Assembly (NCBI GenBank): GCA_036873135.1
Contig: JAPTYO010000005.1
Coordinates: forward strand, 17,132,666 to 17,196,665
DNA from: Clarkia xantiana subsp. parviflora
Taxonomy: Eukaryota > Streptophyta > Magnoliopsida > Myrtales > Onagraceae
Length of the DNA: 64,000 nt
Direction: 5' to 3'
Shown here in pieces: positions 11,807 through 21,605 of this stretch. Below the pieces are notes generated by a model, which ran no database searches, was not told the origin of the DNA, and worked only from the letters and a program-made list of their open reading frames with translations. Both the position numbers and the translations under genes were made by a program. Numbering within the stretch: the first letter of the stretch is position 1; every line of letters starts with the position of its first letter.

Positions 11807-12168
11807 GAGCAACCACAATGCATCAACTTTTTGAATGACAACTCATCCATGTAGGGCCAAGTTGGGGTTGTAAAATGGTAGACACCATTGAAGTAGTATC
11901 AGACAACCCTAAGACACTTATTATTTTAATGATATATTAAATAGGTGGCACTTATGTGGCATAAAATAGGAAAGGAGTTGGGGTTGTGCATTGTGGATGC
12001 TCTTACCATCTCTCATTCCATCATTACTATACCATCTTTTAATTCTCATATTTCTTACTTTTTATTTATGAAAAAATGAGAGATGATAACACAAAAATAA
12101 ATATGAAAGTTGAACATGGTAGACAAAAGTGGGTTAGGAGAAGTTGATGTTATGTATTATGGATGCTC
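11807..12168. mobile_element. MITE with TAA target duplication (PIF/Harbinger-like)
   Basis: Left end GAGCAACCACAATGCATCAAC and right end, in reverse complement, GAGCATCCATAATACATAAC form terminal inverted repeats, flanked by TAA on both sides (11804-11806, 12169-12171). A second copy of the right-end motif lies inside at about 11983-12003 (gttgtgcattgtggatgctc), so the element may be two fused copies or have an internal duplication. The 3-bp TAA duplication suggests PIF/Harbinger; the superfamily is inferred. Confidence 0.6.
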
Positions 12169-12249
12169 TAATTATCTTGATCTTGAATCAAAACCGAGAT
12201 CAAGATAAAAAAATAAAAAAAAAAAACCAAAAAAACCAAAAAAGGACTA

Positions 12250-15060
12250 ATGATATTATGGGTTTTTGATTTGGCCTTGATCGGTCATAGTTTTAATGGT
12301 CTTAATTGCACCTTACCTCTTATGCCTTCTATTTGTGTGCATGCTGATATGATTCGTAGGCTTGATAACAAAGTTTCAAATGCTGAAATTTGGGATGCTT
12401 TGAAATGTTTAGGGCCACTTAAATCTCCTGGTCCTGACGGTTTACACCCTATCTTCTATCAAAAAAATTGGGATATAGTGGGTGAGTCTGTTTGCAATAT
12501 GGTGAAAACTGCTTTTTCTGATAGAAAACTTCATGAGGGCCTCAATGATACCCTTATTTGTCTTATCCCTAAGATTGACAATCCTGAGTTTGTTAAGCAA
12601 TTTCGACCCGTTAGCCTTTGTAATAATGCTTATAAAATTATCTCTAAGGTTATTGTGAATCGAATTAGGCCTTGTATGAAACATTTGATTTCCCCATTTC
12701 AAGCTAGTTTCATTCCCGGCAGAAGGGCAGTGGATAATGTTGTCATCCTCAGGGAAGTTCTTCATATGATGAAAAGAAAGAAAGGTGACTCAGGCGTCAT
12801 GGCGCTTAAGCTTGATCTTGAAAAAGCTTATGATAGATTGGAGTGGGATTTTATTTTTAAAACTTTGGTCCATTTTAAATTCTCCATGAACCTTATTTCT
12901 ATGATCATGGAATGTGTGTCCACTACTTCAGTGTCTATTCTGTTTAATGGTGGTAAATTGGATTCTTTTTGTCCTTCTAGAGGAATTAGACAAGGGGACC
13001 CACTCTCTCCTTACCTTTTCATTCTCTGCATGGATTATCTTAGCTTTCTCATTGAAGATGAAATAGGTAAAGGAAATTGGAAACCCATTAAGTTAGGTAG
13101 AGGCTCTTTGCCTCTATCTCACCTAATGTTTGCTGATGATTTGATCTTGTTGGGTGAAGCTTCTATTAAGAACTGTTGCACCATAAAAAATGTTTTGGAT
13201 AACTTTTGCTTACTCTCAGGTCAAAAAGTTAGCTTTGAAAAATCTCAAATCATGTTTTCCAACAACTTTAGCATGGATGTCGGCAACCAATTCGCTTGTT
13301 ATCTCGGTCTTACTAAAGTGAACAGTTTTAGTAATTACCTTGGCTTCCCGCTTGACTTATCAAACAAGAACAAAAAATCTTTTAATTTTGTGGTTTATAA
13401 AGTTAAGAAAAAACTCTCAGGTTGGAAATCTAAACTTCTTTTTGTTCCTGGTAGAGCTGTCCTTATAAAATCTGTTATGACTTCTATCCCCACTCATATT
13501 ATGCAGTGTTCCCTCTTACCTGTTTATACGTGTAATGAACTTGATAAATTAAGTAGGAACTTTTTGTGGGGATCTACTGACGAGAGAAGAAAGATGCATG
13601 CTGTGAATTGGAATGATGTTTGCTTGCCTAGAGATTGCGGAGGTCTGGGTATCACCTCCACTAGGGACCGTAATAAGGCTATGTTAGCCAACTTTGCTTG
13701 GAGGATGGAGAAATCATAGGATCCTTGGGCTACCATAATAAAAAAACAGGTACTTAAGTCCGGGAAGAGATCCTTCTAAGTCAGGTACTTCTACTTGGAG
13801 TGCTCTACAAGATGGTAAAGAAACCCTTGACAAAGGCGTAGGTTGGGTTATTGGTAAGGGTGACAAGGTTAAAGTATGGTGTGACAATTGGTTTGGAGAA
13901 TTTCCTTTAAGACTTCTAATTCAAGGTCCTCTAACTGAAAATGAGGAGAACCTTAGAATTGTCGATGTCTTAAATGATGATGGCTATTATGATGTCTCGA
14001 AACTATCAATGCATTTGCCTCAGCATATCATTGACATGTTCATTTCCACGCCCATTAGCATTGCTAGGGACATGGAAGATAGAAAAATATGGAGAGACTC
14101 GCCTTCAGGTATCCCTACTGTTGCATCTGTGCACAAAACAATCATTGCTCACAAGTGCAATAGTAGTGACAATACCAGGAGAAATTGGAACTGGATATGG
14201 GCTTGCAAGACGATCCCTAGGATCCAGTTTTTCATATGGTTGTGTTGTCATGAGAAAATCTTCACAGCAAAACACTTGAGCGATAGATGTTTAAATATTA
14301 ATCCCATATGTTCCCTCTGTCAACAAGAAGATGAAGATATTTGTCATGTTCTTAGAGATTGTACTGTTGCTAGGAAAGTTTGGATGGAGATTGGAATTCC
14401 ACACTCTATTCAAAACTTTTTCTCAGTTGATACATTTCAATGGATGTTTGCAAATTGCAGGATCTCTGACATGCACAGCTCCAACGTAGAGTGGAAGAAT
14501 ATTTTTACAACTGCCATATGGGTTATTTGGAGGAATCGTAACTCTCTGTTATTCAGTAAGCATGCATTTTCTCCTAACTTGGTTACCTTTATTGTGGAAC
14601 AGGCGAAAGAAGTATCTGGTATCCTTAAAAAACCTAATTCTCTAATCTCGAAGTCCGCTATTCATGTCAAGTGGTGTCCACCTCCACATGGCTGGATAAA
14701 ACTGAATACAGATGGGTCGGCCCTTGGCAACCCTGGACAAGCTGGAGGAGGGGGAATCCTTAGAAATGAATTTGGTGGTTGGATTAAAGGTTTTCAAAGG
14801 AGACTCGGGATCACTAATAGCCTTGTGGAGGAACTTTGGGCGTTGAGAGATGGCTTAACCGTGGCAACAAATCTAAACATTGACTCGGTCTATGTGGAAA
14901 TGGATGCTAAGGAAGCTATTAACCTCATTGTCGAGGAGTCAAGTGAAGATAGACCTATAATGCCTTTAATTTGGGATTGCAGAAAACTTATGAAGTCTTT
15001 TCGAAGATTAAAATTCAGGCATGTCTATCGTGAAGCAAATAAGGTTGCAGATCAACTAGC
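12250..15060 (+). pseudogene. LINE (L1-like) ORF2, 5' part, interrupted by element A
   Basis: A 5'-truncated LINE, starting after the endonuclease domain. Reverse transcriptase blocks are clear: PLKSPGPDGLHPIFYQK, LKLDLEKAYDRLEWDF, GIRQGDPLSPYLFIL and HLMFADDLILL. After the RT a stop (TAG 13717-13719) and a one-base frameshift in an A-run near 13740-13766 break the frame. The downstream frame then carries a zinc-binding RVT-type segment (CSLCQQEDEDICHVLRDC) and a C-terminal RNase H (LNTDGSALGNPG...). The LTR element at 15061 cuts the RNase H; the end of the gene is at 25655-25780. Retrotransposition function is lost. Confidence 0.9.
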
Positions 15061-15719
15061 TGATGGGCCCCGGCGAAGGCCGTTAGGCCCCTTAACGATT
15101 GGCAAACGGCGACTAGGCCCGTTAGGCTAGGAGCTGGGCTGTTGGAGGGCTAAGGGCTCCGACGGAAGGAGGCCCCGACATTGAATGGCTCCGAATAAGT
15201 ATGGCCCCGATAGGGGAGAGCCTCGAAGATATCGGACCTGGACGTAGTCGGTCCCGATATGGGAGTTGACACCACTCCCCGACACCGAATCCTCAACGAT
15301 GCAACTTGGGAGCCTCCGATAATGATCGAGACTCGCCGGTAGGAGCACAATCCCGAAGATCTCGCCATGATTACAGTAGTGGTATAATGGGCGAGATATG
15401 CGGGATACGTATAACTGTACAAGATACGTGGCAAGATATACAGCGAGATATGTGGGATAGTGGATCACAATCCAACCGCCTAATCAGGTAACTGGGATAG
15501 CCTTTCCTCTATAAAAGGAGGGAAGTTATTCCAGGTTAGGGTTACGTTTTACACATACACAAATACTGCTTGCTTGCCCTGTTGACTGCCGTACTTACGT
15601 TAAGCATCGGAGAGGGATTCTGGGCCACTGCCCTCTACTCCCCTCTTGCAGGATTGCGTGGAGCAAAGGAGCTAGGATTGCCGTCCAAGTCCGTGCCGGA
15701 GTTCCACCATGATCCAACA
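15061..15719 (+). repeat. Element A 5' LTR
   Basis: 659 bp, from TGATGGGCCCC to GATCCAACA. A TATA box (TATAAAAGG, 15510-15518) follows a stretch rich in GATAYRYGG-like motifs (about 15385-15455). Differences from the 3' LTR are g/a at about 15073, a/g at about 15438 and a/g at about 15709. Confidence 0.95.
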
Positions 15720-15720
15720 T

Positions 15721-15738
15721 TGGCGCCGTCTGTGGGAA
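15721..15738 (+). other. Element A primer-binding site
   Basis: TGGCGCCGTCTGTGGGAA lies one base after the LTR end. The identical sequence follows the element B LTR and a close version follows the element C LTR. Its first nine bases fit the 3' end of plant tRNA-Asp (TGGCGCCGT); the rest diverges, so tRNA identity is not settled. Confidence 0.75.
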
Positions 15739-15785
15739 TCCGACAAAAAGCCAAAAGTAAGTTTGCTTCCCTCTGATTCCCTACC

Positions 15786-18700
15786 ATGGCTGGCAACAGA
15801 CCGCAGCGTTCAGGCAAGCAAGTGCCGGCCACCAGCAATCCCCCTGAGGATGCTACCCAGCATCAGGATTTGAGAGACGATGGTGACAGCACTCGCCGAG
15901 ACGATGCCGCGCGAAGGAACAACCCCCCTGGTGGATCCAGGAACGAGGCACCTTCCCAGAATCCGGAGCTGGCCAGGGTAGTGGCAGAGGCCATGCCCCT
16001 ATTCATGGAGGCCATGGAGGCCCTCCTAGACCGAAGAGAAGCTGCTAGAAGGCAGGCCGATCTACCGTCGCTCCCTCCGCGGCGAGATGCTCCCAGAAGG
16101 CAAGTGGACGACAACCTGCCGCCACCCCCTCCGTTGAGGGAACAACCCATTCCCCCTAATCCAGCACCGGCGGAGAATTTCGTGGTCGATGGACCAGGGC
16201 CAGTGCAACAAAGGACAATTCCCCTGAATGGTCCCCTCACTGCCGACCAGGTAGTAAAGATCGTAGGTATTTGCATGGGAGATCAAAAGCCCATGATGTC
16301 GGAATTGGGGAGTCAGGAGACCCATCCTTTCGTTCCCAGATTGATCCATACCCTGGCCCCACCAGGCTTGGGTATCCCGAAGATAGAGGAATATGACGGA
16401 GTTGCGGACCCGGTCCGCCACGTGCAGAAGCACTTGACAGCGTGCATGGGCAGGACCCCCGATGAGGACGTTATTTGCGCGTTGTTCCCGAGTACTCTGG
16501 GAGAAAAGGCGATGACATGGTTCTATAGTCTGCCCACTGGATGCATAACCTGCTGGAAGGATATGCACCAGCGATTCATCGCCCAGTACCAAGGGCGTCG
16601 ACGGCTGCTGAAGAGTGTTCGGACCCTGCATGAGGTGGTCCAAAGGCCTGATGAATCGCTGGCCCAATACTACCAGCGTTACACGGCTGGGATGACTGAG
16701 CTGGATGAGGAGATATCGGAGGGCGAGGCCATCCGTACCTTCATAAAAAACCTCAATCCCCCCTACGGCTCCGACTTACTCCACAGCGTCGCGGCCAAAA
16801 ACGTCTGGAACATGGAGGCGCTTCAGGCGAGGGTAAAACAGCAAATCGACGTCCAGGAGTCGAAGATCGCGGCCGGAGAGTTGGCTCCTCCCAAGGGGCG
16901 CGAAGGAAAGCAGTTGTTCAAACCATTGGACAACCGACACAAGAAGGACAGCTCCGAGGGTAGTCGGAGTCGCGGACGTTCCGATCGGAGGGAGGATAGG
17001 CGTCCGAACAGGAGGGACAGCCAGAGGGAGGAGTTCACCCCCCTCAACAGGCCTTTGAAAGAGGTCTTGGCGGTAATGGAGAAGCAAGGCCTTGCTCGTT
17101 TCCCCAAGAAGAAGGAAGGAGAAAAGTTGGGCTCCCGCACCGACCGTTACTGCCGATTTCATCGGGCCTCTGGTCACGACACTGACCAATGTCGGGAGCT
17201 GAAGAAGGAAATAGAGAAGCTTATCCAGAGGGGTAAGCTGAAGGAGTTCGTGGGAGACTCGCGCTGCAAGCCCCGCTCCCGATCTCGGTCAAGGTCCAAA
17301 TCTCGGTCGAGGTCCCCAAGGAAGAGGAGGTCCGACGCAGAGCCTTCGGAGGGTCCATCAGGATCCCGACAGAAGAGGGTTATTAATGTGATCCATGGAG
17401 GGTTTGCTGCAGGAGGAGACACATCGTCTTCTCGGGAGCGTTATGCCAACCAAGTGCCAGTAGCAGTGGTTTTGGGAAAAAGGTCACGGTCGTGGACCCC
17501 GAAGGAGGAGATGGAAATCACCTTCTCGGCGAAGGATCTGGAGGGAGTAGAGACCCCCCACGAGGACGCCCTAGTAGTGACATTGGATGTAGGGGGATTC
17601 GAAGTGAAGAGGATCCTCATCGATGGAGGAAGCTCCTCCGACATCCTCTTCTCCGACGCCACCGGGAGATCGAGGAAGGAGGCTATGTCGGTGCTCCAGA
17701 CAGACACTGATCCTCGAGAGGAGTTTGGGCGTCCCGCCCCCATGGAGGACCTAAAAGAAGTCGAGATAGATGGACCCGAGAGGAGAGTAAAGATCGGATC
17801 CGCCCTATCCGAGGAAAAAGCTCAGGAGTTGATCGCCCTATTGAAAGAATTCAAGGAGTTATTTGCCTGGTCCCCGAGCGATATGCCAGGAATCAGTCGT
17901 GATGTGATCGAGCATGAATTGAATATCGACCCCACGATCAAGCCGATCGCACAGAAGAGACGTCCGATGGGAACAGACAAGAGGATTGCAATCCAGCAGG
18001 AGGTTGGCAGACTGCTCGACGCTGGATTCATCAGGGAGATCCGATTCCAAACTTGGGTAGCCAACCCAGTACTAGTGAGGAAGAGCAACGGGAAGTGGCG
18101 GATGTGTGTCGACTTCCGCGACTTAAACAAGGCTTGCCCGAAGGACTGTTATCCACTCCCTCGGATCGACCAACTGGTGGATGCTACATCGGGGCATGAG
18201 CTGCTAAGCTTTATGGATGCTTATTTTGGTTATAACCAGATAAAGATGGCGAAAAAGGATGCCCCACATACCGCCTTTTATGCTGACAGTGAAGTCTTCC
18301 AGTACGACGTCATGCCTTTCGGCCTGGTGAATGCGGGGGCGACATACCAGAGGATGGTGAACAAGCTGTTCGGGGACATGATTGGGAATACCATGGAAGC
18401 CTATGTAGATGACATGCTGGTGAAGTCCCGACGAGCATCAGACCACGTTGGCAACTTGGCAATGGCCTTCGAGAGGATGAAGCTCCACCAGGTCCGCCTG
18501 AATCCAGCCAAATGTGCTTTCGGAGTCCATTCCGGGAAGTTCTTAGGCTTCATGGTGAGCCAGAGGGGGATCGAGGTGAATCCCGAAAAACTAAGGGCGA
18601 TAGAGGAGATGCAGTCCCCGACCAACCATAGGGAGGTGCAGGTGCTGAACGGTCGGCTGGCTTCGATGAATCGCTTCTTATCCAAGGCCAGCGACCGGTC

Positions 18701-21059
18701 GATGCCATTTTTCAGTGTGTTAAGAGCCAACCGACAGTTCGAATGGACTGCTGAATGTGAGGAAGCGTTCCAAGCGCTCAAACAACATCTCCGCGACCTC
18801 CCGCCACTTGCGAAGCCAGCTCCAGGCGAGCCGCTCTATCTTTATTTGGCCATTTCTTCGTTTGCAATAAGCTCTGTTCTAGTTAAAGCTGTCGAGAGCA
18901 ATCAGATTCCTGTCTATTATGTAAGCAAGGCGTTTGCCAAGAGTGAAATGAATTATCCTCCGATTGAGAAGTACCTCTTTGCGTTGATTATTACTGCTCG
19001 AAAGTTACGGCCCTACTTCCATGCGCATGAAATTACGGTGTTGACTGATCAGCCACTGAAACACTTCTTGAACCGGCCTGATGCGTCGGGGAGACTAGTA
19101 AAGTGGGCCGTGGAACTTAGCGAATTTCGAATTCATTTCGCTCCGAGAACAGCTATCAAAGGGCAGGAATTGGCCGACTTTATAGTTGAGTCTACTGTTC
19201 CCGATCCTGAAGCAACGGAAACAGTAGAGGGGGCAACCGGGAATACTAAAAAGGTCCCGACGGCAGGGCAGTCGGAACAGCCAAATAAGGAGAACACCTG
19301 GGAGTTGTACACGGATGGCTCTTCAAGCTCGGACGGATCGGGTGCGGGGTTCGTATTGATTCCGCCAGGCGGGGCGGAGCCACTTCGATATGCATTGGCC
19401 CTGACATTTAGAGCCACCAATAACGAGGCGGAGTATGAAGCCCTCATAACGGGGCTGAAAATCGCAAAAGGCACTGGAATTGAACATTTGCGGGTGAAGT
19501 GTGATGCAAGTCTGATTGTAAATCAGATCCGGGGGCAATATGGAGCAAAGAACCCGATCATGAAGAAGTACCTTCAAGAGGCTCGGACCTTAAAGGAGAG
19601 CTTCAAGAGCTTTGATATCGAGGCAATTCCAAGGGAAGAAAACGTGGAGGCTGATGCCTTGAGCAAATTTGCCCTGGGGGCACCTTTGGAAGACAGTCGG
19701 AGGATACACTTCTTGGAGAAGGTGATTCTATCGACAACCGATCCAACGGAGGTGTGCGCTATCGGAACGGGGTCAGAGGAGGAACCCACTTGGATGACCC
19801 CGATAATTGTGTACTTAACTACGGGGGCACTTCCTGAAGATAAAGTGGCAGCAGAGCGACTACGACGAATGTCAATTAATTACGCGATGGTGGATAACCA
19901 GTTGTACAAGAAGGGCTTGCTTTCGACGCCTTTCTTGAAATGCGTGGCCGAACCCGATACGACTCGGATTCTGAGAGAGTTGCATGAAGGAGTCGCAGCC
20001 TGTCACGAAGGCGCTCGATCTATCCTGAGGAAGGCGTTGAACTTGGGATATTATTGGCCTACGATGAATAAGGAAGCAACGGCGCTTGTTCGATCCTGTG
20101 ACGCGTGTCAGAGATATGCTTCGAATATCACAGCCCCCGCCGCTGATTTGATGCCCATTGGGAGTGCTTGGCCCTTCGCACAGTGGGGCATTGACCTGGT
20201 GGGACCCCTTCCGAAGGCAAAGAGCCAGTGCACACATCTGCTGGTCGCGATTGACTACTTCTCGAAATGGATCGAGGCTAAGCCGTTAGCCAAAACAACA
20301 GCAGGACATATCATTAAGTTCCTTCAGACCCGAATTTTGTCGAGATATGGGGTGCCGAAGGTGATCATCAGTGACAATGGTCCTCCGTTTAATGGGGCCC
20401 AGTTGGAGAGGTTCCTAGACGAGTTCGGTATCGAGCATCGAAAAGCATCCGTCCACCACGCTCAGACCAATGGGCAGGTAGAGGCTGCCAACAAAATCGT
20501 GATGGAGGGCTTGAAGAAGAGGGTCTATGCTTTGGACGGAAAATGGTTGGACGAACTGGAGAACGTGTTGTGGGCGGTCCGAACGACACCCAAGCGGTCA
20601 ACAGGTGAAACCCCGTTTGCACTTGTTTATGGAACAGAGGCGGTTGCTCCCGTGGAAATCGCTGTGGCGTCCCATCGAACCAGAAGCTATGAGCCCTCGA
20701 CGAGTCCAGAAAGAGCCAGGATAGGACCTTTGACGAATGACGAAACAAGGCGCCTGGAATTATCCTTGCTAGAGGAGAAACGGCTGGAGGCCGACATAGC
20801 GCAAGCTCGGATGCGTTTGGCGACGGCCAGGTACTACAATCGGAAGGTCAAGTCACGACAGTTCTACATGGGAGAACTGGTCCTACGTCGAAATGAGTTC
20901 GCCCTACAAGATCGGATCAACAAGATGTCCCCGAAGTGGGAAGGGCCTTACAAGATCGTAGGCATGCCGGCCCCGAATGCTTACAAGTTAGAAGACCTCG
21001 ATGGCAAGGTATTAAAAAACACCTTTAGCGGTGAACATCTGAAGAAATGCCATGTTTGA
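15786..21059 (+). CDS. Element A gag-pol polyprotein (protease-deleted)
   Basis: A single ORF of 1757 codons, ATG 47 bases after the primer site. In order: gag (about residues 195-370), zinc-knuckle-like RYCRFHRASGHDTDQC (about 455-470), an Arg/Ser-rich stretch, protease start ILIDGGSSSDIL (D613), reverse transcriptase with YVDD at 873-876, a first RNase H, a second RNase H beginning YTDGSSSSDGSGAG (about 1174), integrase zinc finger (HEGVAACHEG ... CDACQRY) and catalytic D1470, D1530, E1566 (DD35E). Compared with element B about 108 residues are missing right after the protease active-site motif, in frame. The rest is uninterrupted. There is no chromodomain. Products would be virus-like-particle, RT/RNase H and integrase proteins. 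Confidence 0.95.
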   Translation: MAGNRPQRSGKQVPATSNPPEDATQHQDLRDDGDSTRRDDAARRNNPPGGSRNEAPSQNPELARVVAEAMPLFMEAMEALLDRREAARRQADLPSLPPRRDAPRRQVDDNLPPPPPLREQPIPPNPAPAENFVVDGPGPVQQRTIPLNGPLTADQVVKIVGICMGDQKPMMSELGSQETHPFVPRLIHTLAPPGLGIPKIEEYDGVADPVRHVQKHLTACMGRTPDEDVICALFPSTLGEKAMTWFYSLPTGCITCWKDMHQRFIAQYQGRRRLLKSVRTLHEVVQRPDESLAQYYQRYTAGMTELDEEISEGEAIRTFIKNLNPPYGSDLLHSVAAKNVWNMEALQARVKQQIDVQESKIAAGELAPPKGREGKQLFKPLDNRHKKDSSEGSRSRGRSDRREDRRPNRRDSQREEFTPLNRPLKEVLAVMEKQGLARFPKKKEGEKLGSRTDRYCRFHRASGHDTDQCRELKKEIEKLIQRGKLKEFVGDSRCKPRSRSRSRSKSRSRSPRKRRSDAEPSEGPSGSRQKRVINVIHGGFAAGGDTSSSRERYANQVPVAVVLGKRSRSWTPKEEMEITFSAKDLEGVETPHEDALVVTLDVGGFEVKRILIDGGSSSDILFSDATGRSRKEAMSVLQTDTDPREEFGRPAPMEDLKEVEIDGPERRVKIGSALSEEKAQELIALLKEFKELFAWSPSDMPGISRDVIEHELNIDPTIKPIAQKRRPMGTDKRIAIQQEVGRLLDAGFIREIRFQTWVANPVLVRKSNGKWRMCVDFRDLNKACPKDCYPLPRIDQLVDATSGHELLSFMDAYFGYNQIKMAKKDAPHTAFYADSEVFQYDVMPFGLVNAGATYQRMVNKLFGDMIGNTMEAYVDDMLVKSRRASDHVGNLAMAFERMKLHQVRLNPAKCAFGVHSGKFLGFMVSQRGIEVNPEKLRAIEEMQSPTNHREVQVLNGRLASMNRFLSKASDRSMPFFSVLRANRQFEWTAECEEAFQALKQHLRDLPPLAKPAPGEPLYLYLAISSFAISSVLVKAVESNQIPVYYVSKAFAKSEMNYPPIEKYLFALIITARKLRPYFHAHEITVLTDQPLKHFLNRPDASGRLVKWAVELSEFRIHFAPRTAIKGQELADFIVESTVPDPEATETVEGATGNTKKVPTAGQSEQPNKENTWELYTDGSSSSDGSGAGFVLIPPGGAEPLRYALALTFRATNNEAEYEALITGLKIAKGTGIEHLRVKCDASLIVNQIRGQYGAKNPIMKKYLQEARTLKESFKSFDIEAIPREENVEADALSKFALGAPLEDSRRIHFLEKVILSTTDPTEVCAIGTGSEEEPTWMTPIIVYLTTGALPEDKVAAERLRRMSINYAMVDNQLYKKGLLSTPFLKCVAEPDTTRILRELHEGVAACHEGARSILRKALNLGYYWPTMNKEATALVRSCDACQRYASNITAPAADLMPIGSAWPFAQWGIDLVGPLPKAKSQCTHLLVAIDYFSKWIEAKPLAKTTAGHIIKFLQTRILSRYGVPKVIISDNGPPFNGAQLERFLDEFGIEHRKASVHHAQTNGQVEAANKIVMEGLKKRVYALDGKWLDELENVLWAVRTTPKRSTGETPFALVYGTEAVAPVEIAVASHRTRSYEPSTSPERARIGPLTNDETRRLELSLLEEKRLEADIAQARMRLATARYYNRKVKSRQFYMGELVLRRNEFALQDRINKMSPKWEGPYKIVGMPAPNAYKLEDLDGKVLKNTFSGEHLKKCHV

Positions 21060-21605
21060 CAAATAAGTCGTCCGTAGAGGCGCGAAGATGTAATTAAGTC
21101 GCCCTGAGTGGTGCATGCTATGTTAAAGACATCAATCAATAAAGAGGTTACTTCTGATCAAAGTATTCCTAAGTTGTTCTCGATATATTTAAAAGCGTCA
21201 TTGGACGTCCGAAAAATCCTTAAGTTTTTAAGGATCGGTTAAAAGCGTCATTGGACGTCCGAAAAATCCTTAAGTTTTTAAGGTCCGATTAAAAGCGTCA
21301 TTGGACGTCCGAAAAATCCTTAAGTTTTTAAGGTCCGATTAAAAGCGTCATTGGACGTCCGAAAAATCCTTAAGTTTTTAAGGTCCGACTAAAAGCGTCA
21401 TTGGACGTCCGAAAAATCCTTAAGTTTTTAAGGCTCGATTAAAAAGCGTCTTAGGACGACGGAAAGCCTTAAGGTTCTCAAGGTCCGATAAAAGCGTTAT
21501 GAAGAACATAATCGAAAAGAACATTAATAAAAGGCTCGAAGGCCTAAGAGGTTCGATACAAGGGAGATAATGAGAAAAGACTACAAGGACTTAAGTTATA
21601 ACGAA
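21060..21605. repeat. Element A minisatellite between convergent genes
   Basis: Five head-to-tail 50-bp units start at 21191, 21241, 21291, 21341 and 21391, plus a degenerate sixth at about 21441. The unit contains AAAAGCGTCATTGGACGTCC and CTTAAGTTTTTAAGG, both partly palindromic. The array lies between the gag-pol stop (21059) and the stop of the antisense gene (about 21606). Confidence 0.9.

Noticed and set aside
15127..15491. Small frames in the element A LTR, duplicated at 25062-25426
   Set aside because: They are LTR sequence, repeated because the LTR is, and overlap in several frames.
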